Part shown: positions 1 to 8,218 of the stretch, piece by piece
Numbering within the stretch: the first letter of the stretch is position 1
How the letters are laid out: every line of letters begins with the position of its first letter
Source: Oxalobacteraceae bacterium AB_14
GTDB lineage: Bacteria; Pseudomonadota; Gammaproteobacteria; Burkholderiales; Burkholderiaceae_D
DNA length: 64,000 nt
Assembly (NCBI GenBank): GCA_000381565.1
Contig: KB906725.1
Coordinates: forward strand, 1,381,731-1,445,730
Reading direction: 5' to 3'
Position numbers and translations under genes: made by a program
Notes under the pieces: generated by a model
Told to the model about the DNA's origin: nothing
Database searches by the model: none
Seen by the model: only the letters and a program-made list of their open reading frames with translations

Positions 1-1
1 C

Positions 2-163
2 GGCGGCGCGGCGGCGTTGACCTTGACCGCCAGCGGTTGCGGCAGCGCGGCAGAAGGCAGCTATAAAGGACTGGCGCTGGCATCGGCCGACACCGCGCCC
101 GCCGCATTGCAACTGGTTGGCGAGAACGGCAGCGCCGTGCTGGACCTGCTGGCCTATCGCTGA
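2..163 (+). CDS. C-terminal end of an unidentified protein (partial)
   Basis: An open frame enters from the left edge and ends at TGA 161-163, giving 53 residues. The tail is rich in Ala, Gly, Ser and Leu and ends LLAYR. I recognise no motif. It is the 3' end of a plus-strand gene converging on the minus-strand LprI-like gene, 9 bp away. Function unknown. The high-GC codon use fits the neighbourhood, so I take it as real coding sequence. Confidence 0.5.
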   Translation, partial: GGAAALTLTASGCGSAAEGSYKGLALASADTAPAALQLVGENGSAVLDLLAYR

Positions 164-172
164 CGCCATTGC

Positions 173-973
173 TTAATGCGCCGGAACCCAGTTCATCAGC
201 CGGTCGTTCTGGGCTTTGTATTGCTTGCCCAGGCAGGCGTTGATGTCGGCGGCGGTGGCGCAGGTGGCGTCGCGCTCTCTTAGCCATTTGCGCTGGAAGT
301 CGCGCAGCTGGTTGCGGGCGTCGACGGTGTCGTGGCCTTGGCGCAGTTCCTTGACCAGCTTGGCCAGCGCCAGATCCTGTTTGGCCAATGTCGCATCGGC
401 GCAGATGGCGTTTTCCACCTTGGTGGCGGCGGCCTTGCAATCGTAGGACGGACCGTCGGCTGTCGGCTCGAAGCGTGTCGCCGGCTCGAAATGTGCGGCG
501 TCCATAGTGGCGCTGGCGCCGGCGCGGTCGATGAATTCTACGCTGACGGGCGTAACGCCGTTTGCGCTCATCCAGTCGATCAGCGCGCGGCGTGCCGGCG
601 CTGGAATCTGTTGTGCGGACAGACTGTTGGAGCCGAGGCGCAGTGCGCCGTCGATGATGTCCGCGCCCAGGCCTTGGCCGGTCTGGGTGTCGAACCAGAA
701 GAAGCCCTTGAACGGGCAGGCGTGCGCCTCGCAGGCCGATACGCTGACGTAGCGTTTATCGACCACAAACACCGGCTCCGGCGGGCCGCCCAGCCCCGTC
801 AGCACTTCCCTGGAAAATTTTCCGGGAAGGCGAGTCTCGATCAGCGCCTTGGCGCGCTTGTCCCAGATGAAGGCATTGCTCGATTTGCCCTCGTAGCTCA
901 ACGGCCAGTCGACCATGGTGGCGTGGGCCAGCGTGGACAGCGTCAGGGCCAGCAGGGCAATCTGGTTCTTCAT
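173..973 (-). CDS. Secreted LprI-like (DUF1311) protein
   Basis: 266 residues. A signal peptide (MKNQIALLALTLSTLAHA) predicts export to the periplasm. The C-terminal ~80 residues carry the pattern of the lysozyme-inhibitor LprI N-terminal domain family: a YDC start, an ENAICAD motif, RDFQRKWLRERD, then two further Cys, so four Cys that could form disulfides. The first ~170 residues match no family I know. The start overlaps the stop of the upstream GNAT gene by 4 bp (ATGA), so the two are probably translationally coupled. LprI-type proteins are linked to lysozyme inhibition in some bacteria. Whether this one inhibits lysozyme is inference. Confidence 0.75.
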   Translation of the reverse strand: MKNQIALLALTLSTLAHATMVDWPLSYEGKSSNAFIWDKRAKALIETRLPGKFSREVLTGLGGPPEPVFVVDKRYVSVSACEAHACPFKGFFWFDTQTGQGLGADIIDGALRLGSNSLSAQQIPAPARRALIDWMSANGVTPVSVEFIDRAGASATMDAAHFEPATRFEPTADGPSYDCKAAATKVENAICADATLAKQDLALAKLVKELRQGHDTVDARNQLRDFQRKWLRERDATCATAADINACLGKQYKAQNDRLMNWVPAH

Positions 974-1455
974 TGGGCTTCCGTAAACAGGCGCTTCATT
1001 TTGCGGCCGCCGGTGATTTCGAAGCCATGACGCTCATAGAACGCCAGGCTGCGGTCGAATTCCGGCAGCGGCGGCGTGCACACTTCCAGCCGGTTCCAGC
1101 GCCGCTTGCGCGCCAGTTCGGCGGCGGCGTTCAACAGCAGGCCGCCGACGCCGTTGGCGCGGAACGGCGGGGCGACGAAGAATTCCTGCATGGTCGCCAG
1201 CGCGCCTTCCGCGTACAGCGCGCGGCCTTCGGAGATGCCGACGAAGCCGATCGCCTCGCCTTCCGCGATCGCGATCAGCGCCAGGTACTTCTCTTCGCGC
1301 AGCAGGGCGTGGCACAAGCTGGCGGTCTTCTGAGGGTCCAGGTTGAAGGTCTTCACGCCCAGGCGCAGGGAGATTTCTTCGGTCAGCGCCACGGCCATCG
1401 CGGCGATGGCGGGTGCGTCTTCAGGAACCGCCAGGCGTATTCTTGTATCGGTCAT
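970..1455 (-). CDS. GNAT family N-acetyltransferase
   Basis: 161 residues with the GNAT fold. The central segment (TMQEFFVAPPFRANGVGGLLLNAAAELA, read in two halves) holds the acetyl-CoA-binding motif A, here R-A-N-G-V-G-G instead of the common R-x-x-G-x-G/A. The C-terminal RSLAFYERHGFE is the usual motif B. Substrate unknown. ATG at 1453-1455. It is the first gene of a two-gene minus-strand unit with the LprI-like gene (ATGA overlap). A strong terminator shared with gatCAB lies just upstream at 1546-1602. Confidence 0.85.
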   Translation of the reverse strand: MTDTRIRLAVPEDAPAIAAMAVALTEEISLRLGVKTFNLDPQKTASLCHALLREEKYLALIAIAEGEAIGFVGISEGRALYAEGALATMQEFFVAPPFRANGVGGLLLNAAAELARKRRWNRLEVCTPPLPEFDRSLAFYERHGFEITGGRKMKRLFTEAQ

Positions 1456-1545
1456 TGAATTTTGTTTTCAGTCGTAGGGTTGAACAGCATAGCAGTTTGC
1501 GATCCGCGAATACTCGCGCATTCTCACGGACGGGGGATGGGGCAA

Positions 1546-1602
1546 AAAAAACCCGTCTGCTAGAACGCGCCCAAGAACGCGTTCGGTGCAGACGGGTTTT
1601 TT
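1546..1602. terminator. Bidirectional intrinsic terminator after gatCAB
   Basis: Perfect 15-bp inverted arms, AAAAAACCCGTCTGC at 1546-1560 and GCAGACGGGTTTTTT at 1588-1602, with a 27-nt loop. Each strand reads a GC stem followed by a T run, so it can stop transcription both ways. Its position right after the gatB stop makes it the end of the gatCAB operon. It also insulates the GNAT gene, whose start lies 91 bp further left. Confidence 0.85.
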
Positions 1603-1615
1603 AGGAGGATGGCGC

Positions 1616-3076
<1,461 letters not shown>

Positions 3077-3099
3077 TGTGTTCTCGCTTATGTTTGCTT

Positions 3100-3125
3100 G
3101 TCGTTCCCGCTTGCGCGGGAATGAC
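3100..3125. repeat. Dispersed GC-rich palindrome, copy A (single)
   Basis: TTCCCGC and GCGGGAA arms (3104-3110, 3115-3121) flanked by GTCG and TGAC. It sits between gatA and gatB. The same core recurs at 4633-4736, 8129-8209 and 16842-16869, always between genes. It resembles the REP-like or small dispersed repeats of many betaproteobacteria. It might form an mRNA hairpin within the gatCAB transcript. Confidence 0.75.
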
Positions 3126-3132
3126 GTTGATC

Positions 3133-4605
3133 TTAGATGCCGGCAGGTGCGCGGGTGTGCCAGTCGGTCGCCAGCTGGTACTGGTGGGCGACGTTGAGCA
3201 GTTTCGCTTCGCCGAAATGCTTGCCGATGATCTGCAATCCCACCGGGCGGTTCTTGGCGCCGAAGCCGACCGGGATCGACATGCCGGGCAGGCCGGCCAG
3301 GCTGGTGGACAGCGTGTAGATGTCGGCCAGGTAGGCGGCCACCGGGTCGTCGGACTTGTCGCCCAGGTCCCAGGCCACGGTCGGCGCGACCGGTCCCATG
3401 ATGACGTCGCAGACGGCGTTCGGGCCGTTGAGCACCGCTTCGAAATCCTGTGCGATCAGGCGGCGGATCTTCTGCGCCTTCAGGTAGTAGGCGTCGTAGT
3501 AGCCGTGGCACAGCACATAGGTGCCGACCATGATGCGGCGTTTGACTTCGGCGCCGAAGCCTTCGGCGCGGGTCTTGCGGTACATGTCCGACAGGTCCTT
3601 GTACTCCGATGCGCGGTGGCCGTAGCGCACGCCGTCGAAGCGCGACAGGTTGGACGAGGCTTCGGCCGGCGCGATCATGTAGTAGGCCGGGATCGACAGC
3701 GCGGTGTTTGGCAGCGAAATATCCACCAAAGTCGCGCCCAGGGTCACGTATTGCGCCAGCGCAGCGCGCACGGCGTCTTCCACGTCCTTGGCCAGGCCTT
3801 CGCCGAAGTATTCCTTCGGCACGCCGATGCGCAGGCCTGCCAGCGGCTGGCCCAGTTCGCGGGTAAAGTCTTCGTCGATGCCGCCCATTTCAGGCGTCAG
3901 CGAGGTCGAATCGCGTTCGTCGAAGCCGGCCATGGCGTTGAGCAGCAGCGCGCAGTCTTCGGCGGTTTGCGCCATCGGGCCGCCCTGGTCCAGCGACGAG
4001 GCGAAGGCGATCATGCCGAAGCGCGATACGCGGCCATAGGTCGGCTTGATGCCGGTGATGCCGCAGAAGGCTGCCGGCTGGCGGATCGAGCCGCCGGTGT
4101 CGGTGCCGGTGACGGCCGGCGCCAGGCGCGCGGCCACGGCGGCGGCGGAACCGCCCGAGGAGCCGCCAGGCACGGCGCTCTTGTCCCACGGGTTTTTCAC
4201 CGGACCGAAGGCCGAGTTCTCGTTGGCCGAGCCCATCGCGAATTCGTCGCAATTGAGTTTGCCCAGCGTGACCATGCCGGCCGCGCGGAACTTCTCCACC
4301 ACGGTGGCGTCGAACGGGCTGACGTAGTTGGCCAGCATTTTCGAGCCGGCGGTCGAGCGCCAGTCGCGGGTGACGAAGATGTCCTTGTGGGCGATCGGCA
4401 CGCCGGTCAGCGCGGTGGCGGTGCCGGCGGCGATGCGGGCGTCCGCTTCGGCCGCTTGCGCCAGCGTCAGCGCGCGGTCCACGTGCAGGAAGGCGTTCAG
4501 GTCGCTCTGTTCGATGCGGTCGAGGAAGTGCGTCGCCAGTTCGGTGGCGGTGATGGCTTTGCTTTGCAGCAGCGCGGACAGCTCTTTAATGGTTTTGGTG
4601 TGCAT
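3133..4605 (-). CDS. gatA: Asp/Glu-tRNA amidotransferase subunit A
   Basis: 490 residues, an amidase-signature enzyme. It hydrolyses glutamine and supplies ammonia to GatB. The catalytic Ser-cisSer-Lys set is visible: Lys in VPIAHKDIFV, then the Gly/Ser-rich GGSSGGSAAAVAA, then the nucleophile region GTDTGGSIRQPAAFCG. Full length for the family. ATG at 4603-4605. Middle gene of the minus-strand gatC-gatA-gatB operon. The gap to gatC is 135 bp and is filled by a paired palindromic repeat. Confidence 0.97.
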   Translation of the reverse strand: MHTKTIKELSALLQSKAITATELATHFLDRIEQSDLNAFLHVDRALTLAQAAEADARIAAGTATALTGVPIAHKDIFVTRDWRSTAGSKMLANYVSPFDATVVEKFRAAGMVTLGKLNCDEFAMGSANENSAFGPVKNPWDKSAVPGGSSGGSAAAVAARLAPAVTGTDTGGSIRQPAAFCGITGIKPTYGRVSRFGMIAFASSLDQGGPMAQTAEDCALLLNAMAGFDERDSTSLTPEMGGIDEDFTRELGQPLAGLRIGVPKEYFGEGLAKDVEDAVRAALAQYVTLGATLVDISLPNTALSIPAYYMIAPAEASSNLSRFDGVRYGHRASEYKDLSDMYRKTRAEGFGAEVKRRIMVGTYVLCHGYYDAYYLKAQKIRRLIAQDFEAVLNGPNAVCDVIMGPVAPTVAWDLGDKSDDPVAAYLADIYTLSTSLAGLPGMSIPVGFGAKNRPVGLQIIGKHFGEAKLLNVAHQYQLATDWHTRAPAGI

Positions 4606-4632
4606 GGCGTTTCAATTCAGATTCGTTGCGGC

Positions 4633-4736
4633 GTCGTCCCCGCGGAGGCGGGGGCCATGGAACGCTGGCCAAATCGGCTCAGCATGGGTTCCCGCCTGCG
4701 CGGGAAGTCATTCGCGCCAGTGGTGGGAATGACGAC
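4633..4736. repeat. Dispersed GC-rich palindrome, copy B (paired)
   Basis: Two inverted units. The first has CCCCGCGGAGGCGGGG (4639-4654). The second has TTCCCGCCTGCGCGGGAA (about 4689-4706), followed by a degenerate third half (GGGAATGACGAC, 4725-4736). About 35 bp with CCATGG and CAGCATGGG separate the two main units. The layout matches copy C, so this appears to be a mobile or mobilised paired unit. It fills most of the gatC-gatA gap. Confidence 0.75.
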
Positions 4737-4740
4737 GGTG

Positions 4741-5043
4741 TTACTCGATCACCTTCGGCACCAGGTACAGCCCGTCCTGGGTCTTGGGCGCGACGGCCTG
4801 GTAGTCTTCGCGGCGATTGGCCTCGGTGGCGACGTCTTCGCGCAGGCGCAGGGCGATGTTGTTCATGTGCGCGCCCAGCGGGTGGCTCAGCGGGGCGACG
4901 CCGTCGGTGTCGACCGCCTGCATCTGTTCGGCCAGCGCGAAAATGCCGTTCAACTGGTCCAGCGCGGTGGCGCTCTGCTGCTCGCTCATCTCAAGTTGTG
5001 CCAGTTTGGCAATGCGGGTTACGTCGGATAGGGTCAGGGACAT
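4741..5043 (-). CDS. gatC: Asp/Glu-tRNA amidotransferase subunit C
   Basis: 100 residues, the small stabilising subunit of the GatCAB complex. It shows the family pattern: VTRIAKLAQLEMSE at the N-terminus, a middle FALAEQMQAVDTDGVAPLSHP, and a C-terminal LREDVATE plus GLYLVPKVIE. ATG 5041-5043 gives the usual start (MSLTLSDV). A start 27 bp upstream has no family support. First gene of the gatCAB operon, divergent from mreB across 274 bp. Confidence 0.95.
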   Translation of the reverse strand: MSLTLSDVTRIAKLAQLEMSEQQSATALDQLNGIFALAEQMQAVDTDGVAPLSHPLGAHMNNIALRLREDVATEANRREDYQAVAPKTQDGLYLVPKVIE

Positions 5044-5317
5044 GGCGAATGGCGCGGACGGGCCGCGCAAGGTTTAATTGTTATATTGATAAAAAACTGG
5101 AAATTCTGCCTTTTCGCTGGCAAAAGCAAAGGATTACCGCCTAACTCGCGGACTCAACCGATACACTTTTGGCGGGATTTTCGGCAAATCGCATTCAAAT
5201 TATAAGGTAGAATGGCGGGTTGATGCGTTGCTGGCGCTGAATCATTGCAGCCGCCGCGTCACCACAGGATTTCTCTCTAACGGCTTACGCGCACATCAGT
5301 AGCGCCACAGGACACAC
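5044..5317. promoter_or_regulatory. Divergent control region, gatC / mreB
   Basis: This gap is richer in A+T than its surroundings, especially 5071-5130 and 5185-5215. On the minus strand a TATAAC hexamer (5080-5085) could be the -10 for gatC. On the plus strand TATAAG (5201-5206) or TAGAAT (5208-5213) could be the -10 for mreB. No convincing -35 pairs with any of them, so the exact promoters are uncertain. The mreB leader would then be about 100 nt. Confidence 0.35.
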
Positions 5318-6361
5318 ATGTTTGGTTTTTTACGCAGGTATATTTCCACCGATCTGGCCATCGACTTGGGCACGGCCAACACTCTGATCTACGTTCGCGG
5401 CCAGGGCATCGTCCTGGACGAGCCGTCGGTCGTCGCGATCCGCCAGGAAGGCGGCCCTAACGGCAAGAAAACGATCCAGGCCGTTGGTAAAGAAGCAAAA
5501 CAGATGCTGGGCAAGGTCCCAGGCAACATCGAGGCGATCCGCCCGATGAAAGACGGCGTGATCGCCGACTTCACCGTCACCGAACAGATGCTCAAGCAGT
5601 TCATCCGCATGGTGCACGACTCCAAGTTCTTCCGTCCTTCGCCGCGCATCATCATCTGCGTGCCGTGCGGCTCGACCCAGGTTGAGCGCCGCGCGATCCG
5701 CGAATCGGCGCTGGGCGCCGGCGCCTCGCAGGTCTACCTGATCGAAGAGCCGATGGCGGCGGCGATCGGCGCCGGCCTGCCGGTGTCGGATGCGACCGGC
5801 TCGATGGTGGTCGACATCGGCGGCGGCACCACCGAGGTGGGCATCATCTCGCTGGGCGGCATGGTCTACAAGGGTTCGGTGCGCGTGGGCGGCGACAAGT
5901 TCGACGAAGCCATCGTCAACTACATCCGCCGCAACTACGGCATGCTGATCGGCGAACAGACTGCGGAAGCGATCAAGAAGGCCATCGGTTCGGCCTTCCC
6001 GGGTTCGGAAGTGAAGGAAATGGAAGTCAAGGGCCGCAACCTGTCCGAAGGCATCCCGCGCTCGTTCACGATTTCGTCCAACGAGATCCTGGAAGCGCTG
6101 ACCGACCCGCTGAACAACATCGTCTCGGCCGTCAAGAACGCGCTGGAACAGACGCCGCCGGAACTGGGCGCCGACATCGCGGAAAAAGGCATGATGCTGA
6201 CCGGCGGCGGCGCGCTGCTGCGCGACCTGGATCGCCTGCTGATGGAGGAAACCGGCCTGCCGGTGCTGGTGGCGGAAGATCCGCTGACCTGCGTGGTGCG
6301 CGGCTCGGGCATGGCGCTGGAGCGGATGGACCAGCTGGGCTCGATCTTCTCCTACGAATGA
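5318..6361 (+). CDS. mreB: Rod shape-determining actin-like protein MreB
   Basis: 347 residues, a bacterial actin. It polymerises on the inner membrane and guides the elongasome. The N-terminal amphipathic FGFLRRYIS precedes the phosphate-1 motif DLGTANTLIY. The second nucleotide-binding motif is VVDIGGGTTEVGIISLGG, and an adenosine-motif-like segment MMLTGGGALLRDLD follows. Standard length. First gene of mreBCD-mrdA-rodA. A GC hairpin right after its stop (6372-6395) separates it from mreC. Confidence 0.98.
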   Translation: MFGFLRRYISTDLAIDLGTANTLIYVRGQGIVLDEPSVVAIRQEGGPNGKKTIQAVGKEAKQMLGKVPGNIEAIRPMKDGVIADFTVTEQMLKQFIRMVHDSKFFRPSPRIIICVPCGSTQVERRAIRESALGAGASQVYLIEEPMAAAIGAGLPVSDATGSMVVDIGGGTTEVGIISLGGMVYKGSVRVGGDKFDEAIVNYIRRNYGMLIGEQTAEAIKKAIGSAFPGSEVKEMEVKGRNLSEGIPRSFTISSNEILEALTDPLNNIVSAVKNALEQTPPELGADIAEKGMMLTGGGALLRDLDRLLMEETGLPVLVAEDPLTCVVRGSGMALERMDQLGSIFSYE

Positions 6362-6371
6362 TCTGACAAGA

Positions 6372-6395
6372 CGGGGCCGCGAAACAGCGGCCCCG
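6372..6395 (+). terminator. GC hairpin between mreB and mreC (partial terminator?)
   Basis: Perfect 9-bp stem CGGGGCCGC / GCGGCCCCG with a 6-nt loop GAAACA. It lies 10 bp after the mreB stop. No T run follows, so it is not a full intrinsic terminator. It could act as a 3' stabiliser or leaky terminator that keeps MreB above MreC and MreD. That role is inference. Confidence 0.5.
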
Positions 6396-6453
6396 ATGCA
6401 TTGGGATGAGTTGACAGTCTCGTTGGCGCGCGAGCGCCGGATTATTGGAAGTC

Positions 6454-7578
6454 ATGGAATACAGTCCTCCGCCACTTTTCAAGCAAGGCGCCTCCGCCCG
6501 CGTCAAGATGACGGTATTCGCGTGCATATCGATCGCACTGCTGCTGGTCGATTCGCGCATGCACAGCTTGACCACGGTGCGCAAGGCGGCAGCCACCGTG
6601 CTGTATCCGCTGCAAATGGCGGCCTTGCTGCCGCGCGACGCCATCTACGGCGTCGGCGATTATTTCTCCACCTTGTCGTCGCTGGAAAAGCAGGTGCGCG
6701 AGCTCAAACGCCAGCAGATCGCCGGCGCGCTGGCGCTGCAACAGGCCCAGCTTCAAACCGTTGAAAACGGCCAGCTGCGCCGCCTGATGGACGCGCGCGA
6801 GCACCTGCCGGTGAAGTCCATGCTGGCCGAGATCCTGTACGACGCGCGCGACGTCAACAGCCGCAAGGTGATCCTCGACCGCGGCACCCAGCAAGGCGTG
6901 GCGCTCGGCCTGCCGGTGATCGACAACCAGGGCGTGGTCGGCCAGGTCACGCGCGTGTTCCCCTTTACCTCCGAAGTGACGCTGCTGACCGACAAGGAGC
7001 AGGCCATACCGGTGCAGCTGCTGCGCAACGGCTTGCGCAGCGTGGCCTATGGCCGCGGCAAGTCCGGCGCGCTGGAGCTGCGCTTCACGGCGCCCAACGC
7101 GGACATCCAGGTCGGCGATATCGTCGTCACCTCGGGCCTGGACGGGGTCTACCCGGCCGGCCTGGCGGTGGCGCGCGTGAGCCAGGTGGAAAACAGCGCG
7201 GCCGGTTCCTTCGGCGGCGTGGTGTGCCAGCCGCTGGCCGGCATCTCCAACCATACGCAGCTGTTGATCCTGATGTCGGCGCCGGAGATGCCTCCGCGTC
7301 CGCCGGAGGAAGAGCTGCGCGCGCTCAAGAAGCATAACAACAAGATGGCGCCGGTCAAGGAGGCGCCGAAGGAAGGCGTCGACCCGGCGCCCGCCACCGC
7401 ACCGGCGCCTGTGCCGGCCGGTCCGCCCGGCCTGATGCCGGTGATGCCGCCGCCCGCGCCCAAGCCTGCGCCGGCGGCCGATGCCGCGACCGATGCCGCC
7501 GTCCAACCCGCTAGCGGTACGCCGGCGCCAAAGCAGGCCGTTCCGCCGGCCGCCCCACCGAAGGAACCGGCACGATGA
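6454..7578 (+). CDS. mreC: Rod shape-determining protein MreC
   Basis: 374 residues. A short cytoplasmic start (MEYSPPPLFKQG), one membrane helix near residues 20-40, a coiled coil (LEKQVRELKRQQIAGAL), and then the periplasmic beta-barrel region that bridges MreB to PBP2 and RodA. The last ~95 residues are an Ala/Pro-rich tail, longer than in E. coli MreC, likely disordered in the periplasm. I chose ATG 6454. An in-frame TTG at 6445 is possible. The stop overlaps mreD (ATGA). Confidence 0.95.
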   Translation: MEYSPPPLFKQGASARVKMTVFACISIALLLVDSRMHSLTTVRKAAATVLYPLQMAALLPRDAIYGVGDYFSTLSSLEKQVRELKRQQIAGALALQQAQLQTVENGQLRRLMDAREHLPVKSMLAEILYDARDVNSRKVILDRGTQQGVALGLPVIDNQGVVGQVTRVFPFTSEVTLLTDKEQAIPVQLLRNGLRSVAYGRGKSGALELRFTAPNADIQVGDIVVTSGLDGVYPAGLAVARVSQVENSAAGSFGGVVCQPLAGISNHTQLLILMSAPEMPPRPPEEELRALKKHNNKMAPVKEAPKEGVDPAPATAPAPVPAGPPGLMPVMPPPAPKPAPAADAATDAAVQPASGTPAPKQAVPPAAPPKEPAR

Positions 7579-8087
7579 ACCGTCCCCACTATATTCTGCT
7601 GCCGGTCAGCCCGCTGTTCATCGCCTTCAGCCTGTTCTGCGCGTTTCTACTGAACCTGCTGCCGTGGGGGAACTTCGTCGGCGTGCCGGATTTCGTCGCG
7701 CTGGTGCTGGTGTTCTGGGGCGTGCACCAGCCGCGCAAGGTCGGCATCGGCACCGCCTTCTTCCTCGGCCTGCTGATGGACGTGCATGACTCGACGCTGC
7801 TGGGCGAGAACGCGCTGGCCTACACGCTGCTGTCCTACTTCGCGATCATGCTGCATCGCCGGGTGCTGTGGTTCCCGCTGCTGACGCAGGCCATGCACGT
7901 GTTCCCGCTGCTGCTGATGGCGCAGTCGGTGCAGCTGGTGGTGCGCTTCTTCGTGTCCGGCAAATTCCCCGGCTGGTTCTACTTCGTCGAAAGCGTGATC
8001 GCCGTGGCCTTGTGGCCGCTGGCGACCTGGCTGCTGCTGGCGCCGCAGCGCCGCGCGGTCGACCGCGACCACACCCGCCCGATCTGA
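7575..8087 (+). CDS. mreD: Rod shape-determining protein MreD
   Basis: 170 residues, very hydrophobic, about five predicted membrane helices. This is the integral-membrane partner of MreC. Recognisable by position, size and the LLMDVHDSTLLGENALAYTLLSY segment typical of MreD. Overlaps mreC by 4 bp (ATGA), so translation is coupled. The 131 bp to mrdA contain a paired palindromic repeat. Confidence 0.92.
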   Translation: MNRPHYILLPVSPLFIAFSLFCAFLLNLLPWGNFVGVPDFVALVLVFWGVHQPRKVGIGTAFFLGLLMDVHDSTLLGENALAYTLLSYFAIMLHRRVLWFPLLTQAMHVFPLLLMAQSVQLVVRFFVSGKFPGWFYFVESVIAVALWPLATWLLLAPQRRAVDRDHTRPI

Positions 8088-8128
8088 CGCCCCGGCCGCT
8101 GTATGGATGTCTCGACTAACCGATATCT

Positions 8129-8209
8129 CGTCATTCCCGCGCAGGCGGGAATCCATGCTGCGCCACTGCGCCAGCGGCGTATGGGTTCCCGCCTGCGCGG
8201 GAACGACGG
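8129..8209. repeat. Dispersed GC-rich palindrome, copy C (paired), upstream of mrdA
   Basis: Two units, each with TTCCCGC/GCGGGAA arms. Together they make a near-perfect ~28-bp inverted repeat: CGTCATTCCCGCGCAGGCGG at 8129-8148 mirrored at about 8190-8209, around a 25-bp centre that itself pairs partly. The right end stops 9 bp before the mrdA ATG (8219). It occupies the place of a normal ribosome-binding site, and I see no good Shine-Dalgarno sequence for mrdA. Confidence 0.8.
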
Positions 8210-8218
8210 GCATGCCGT

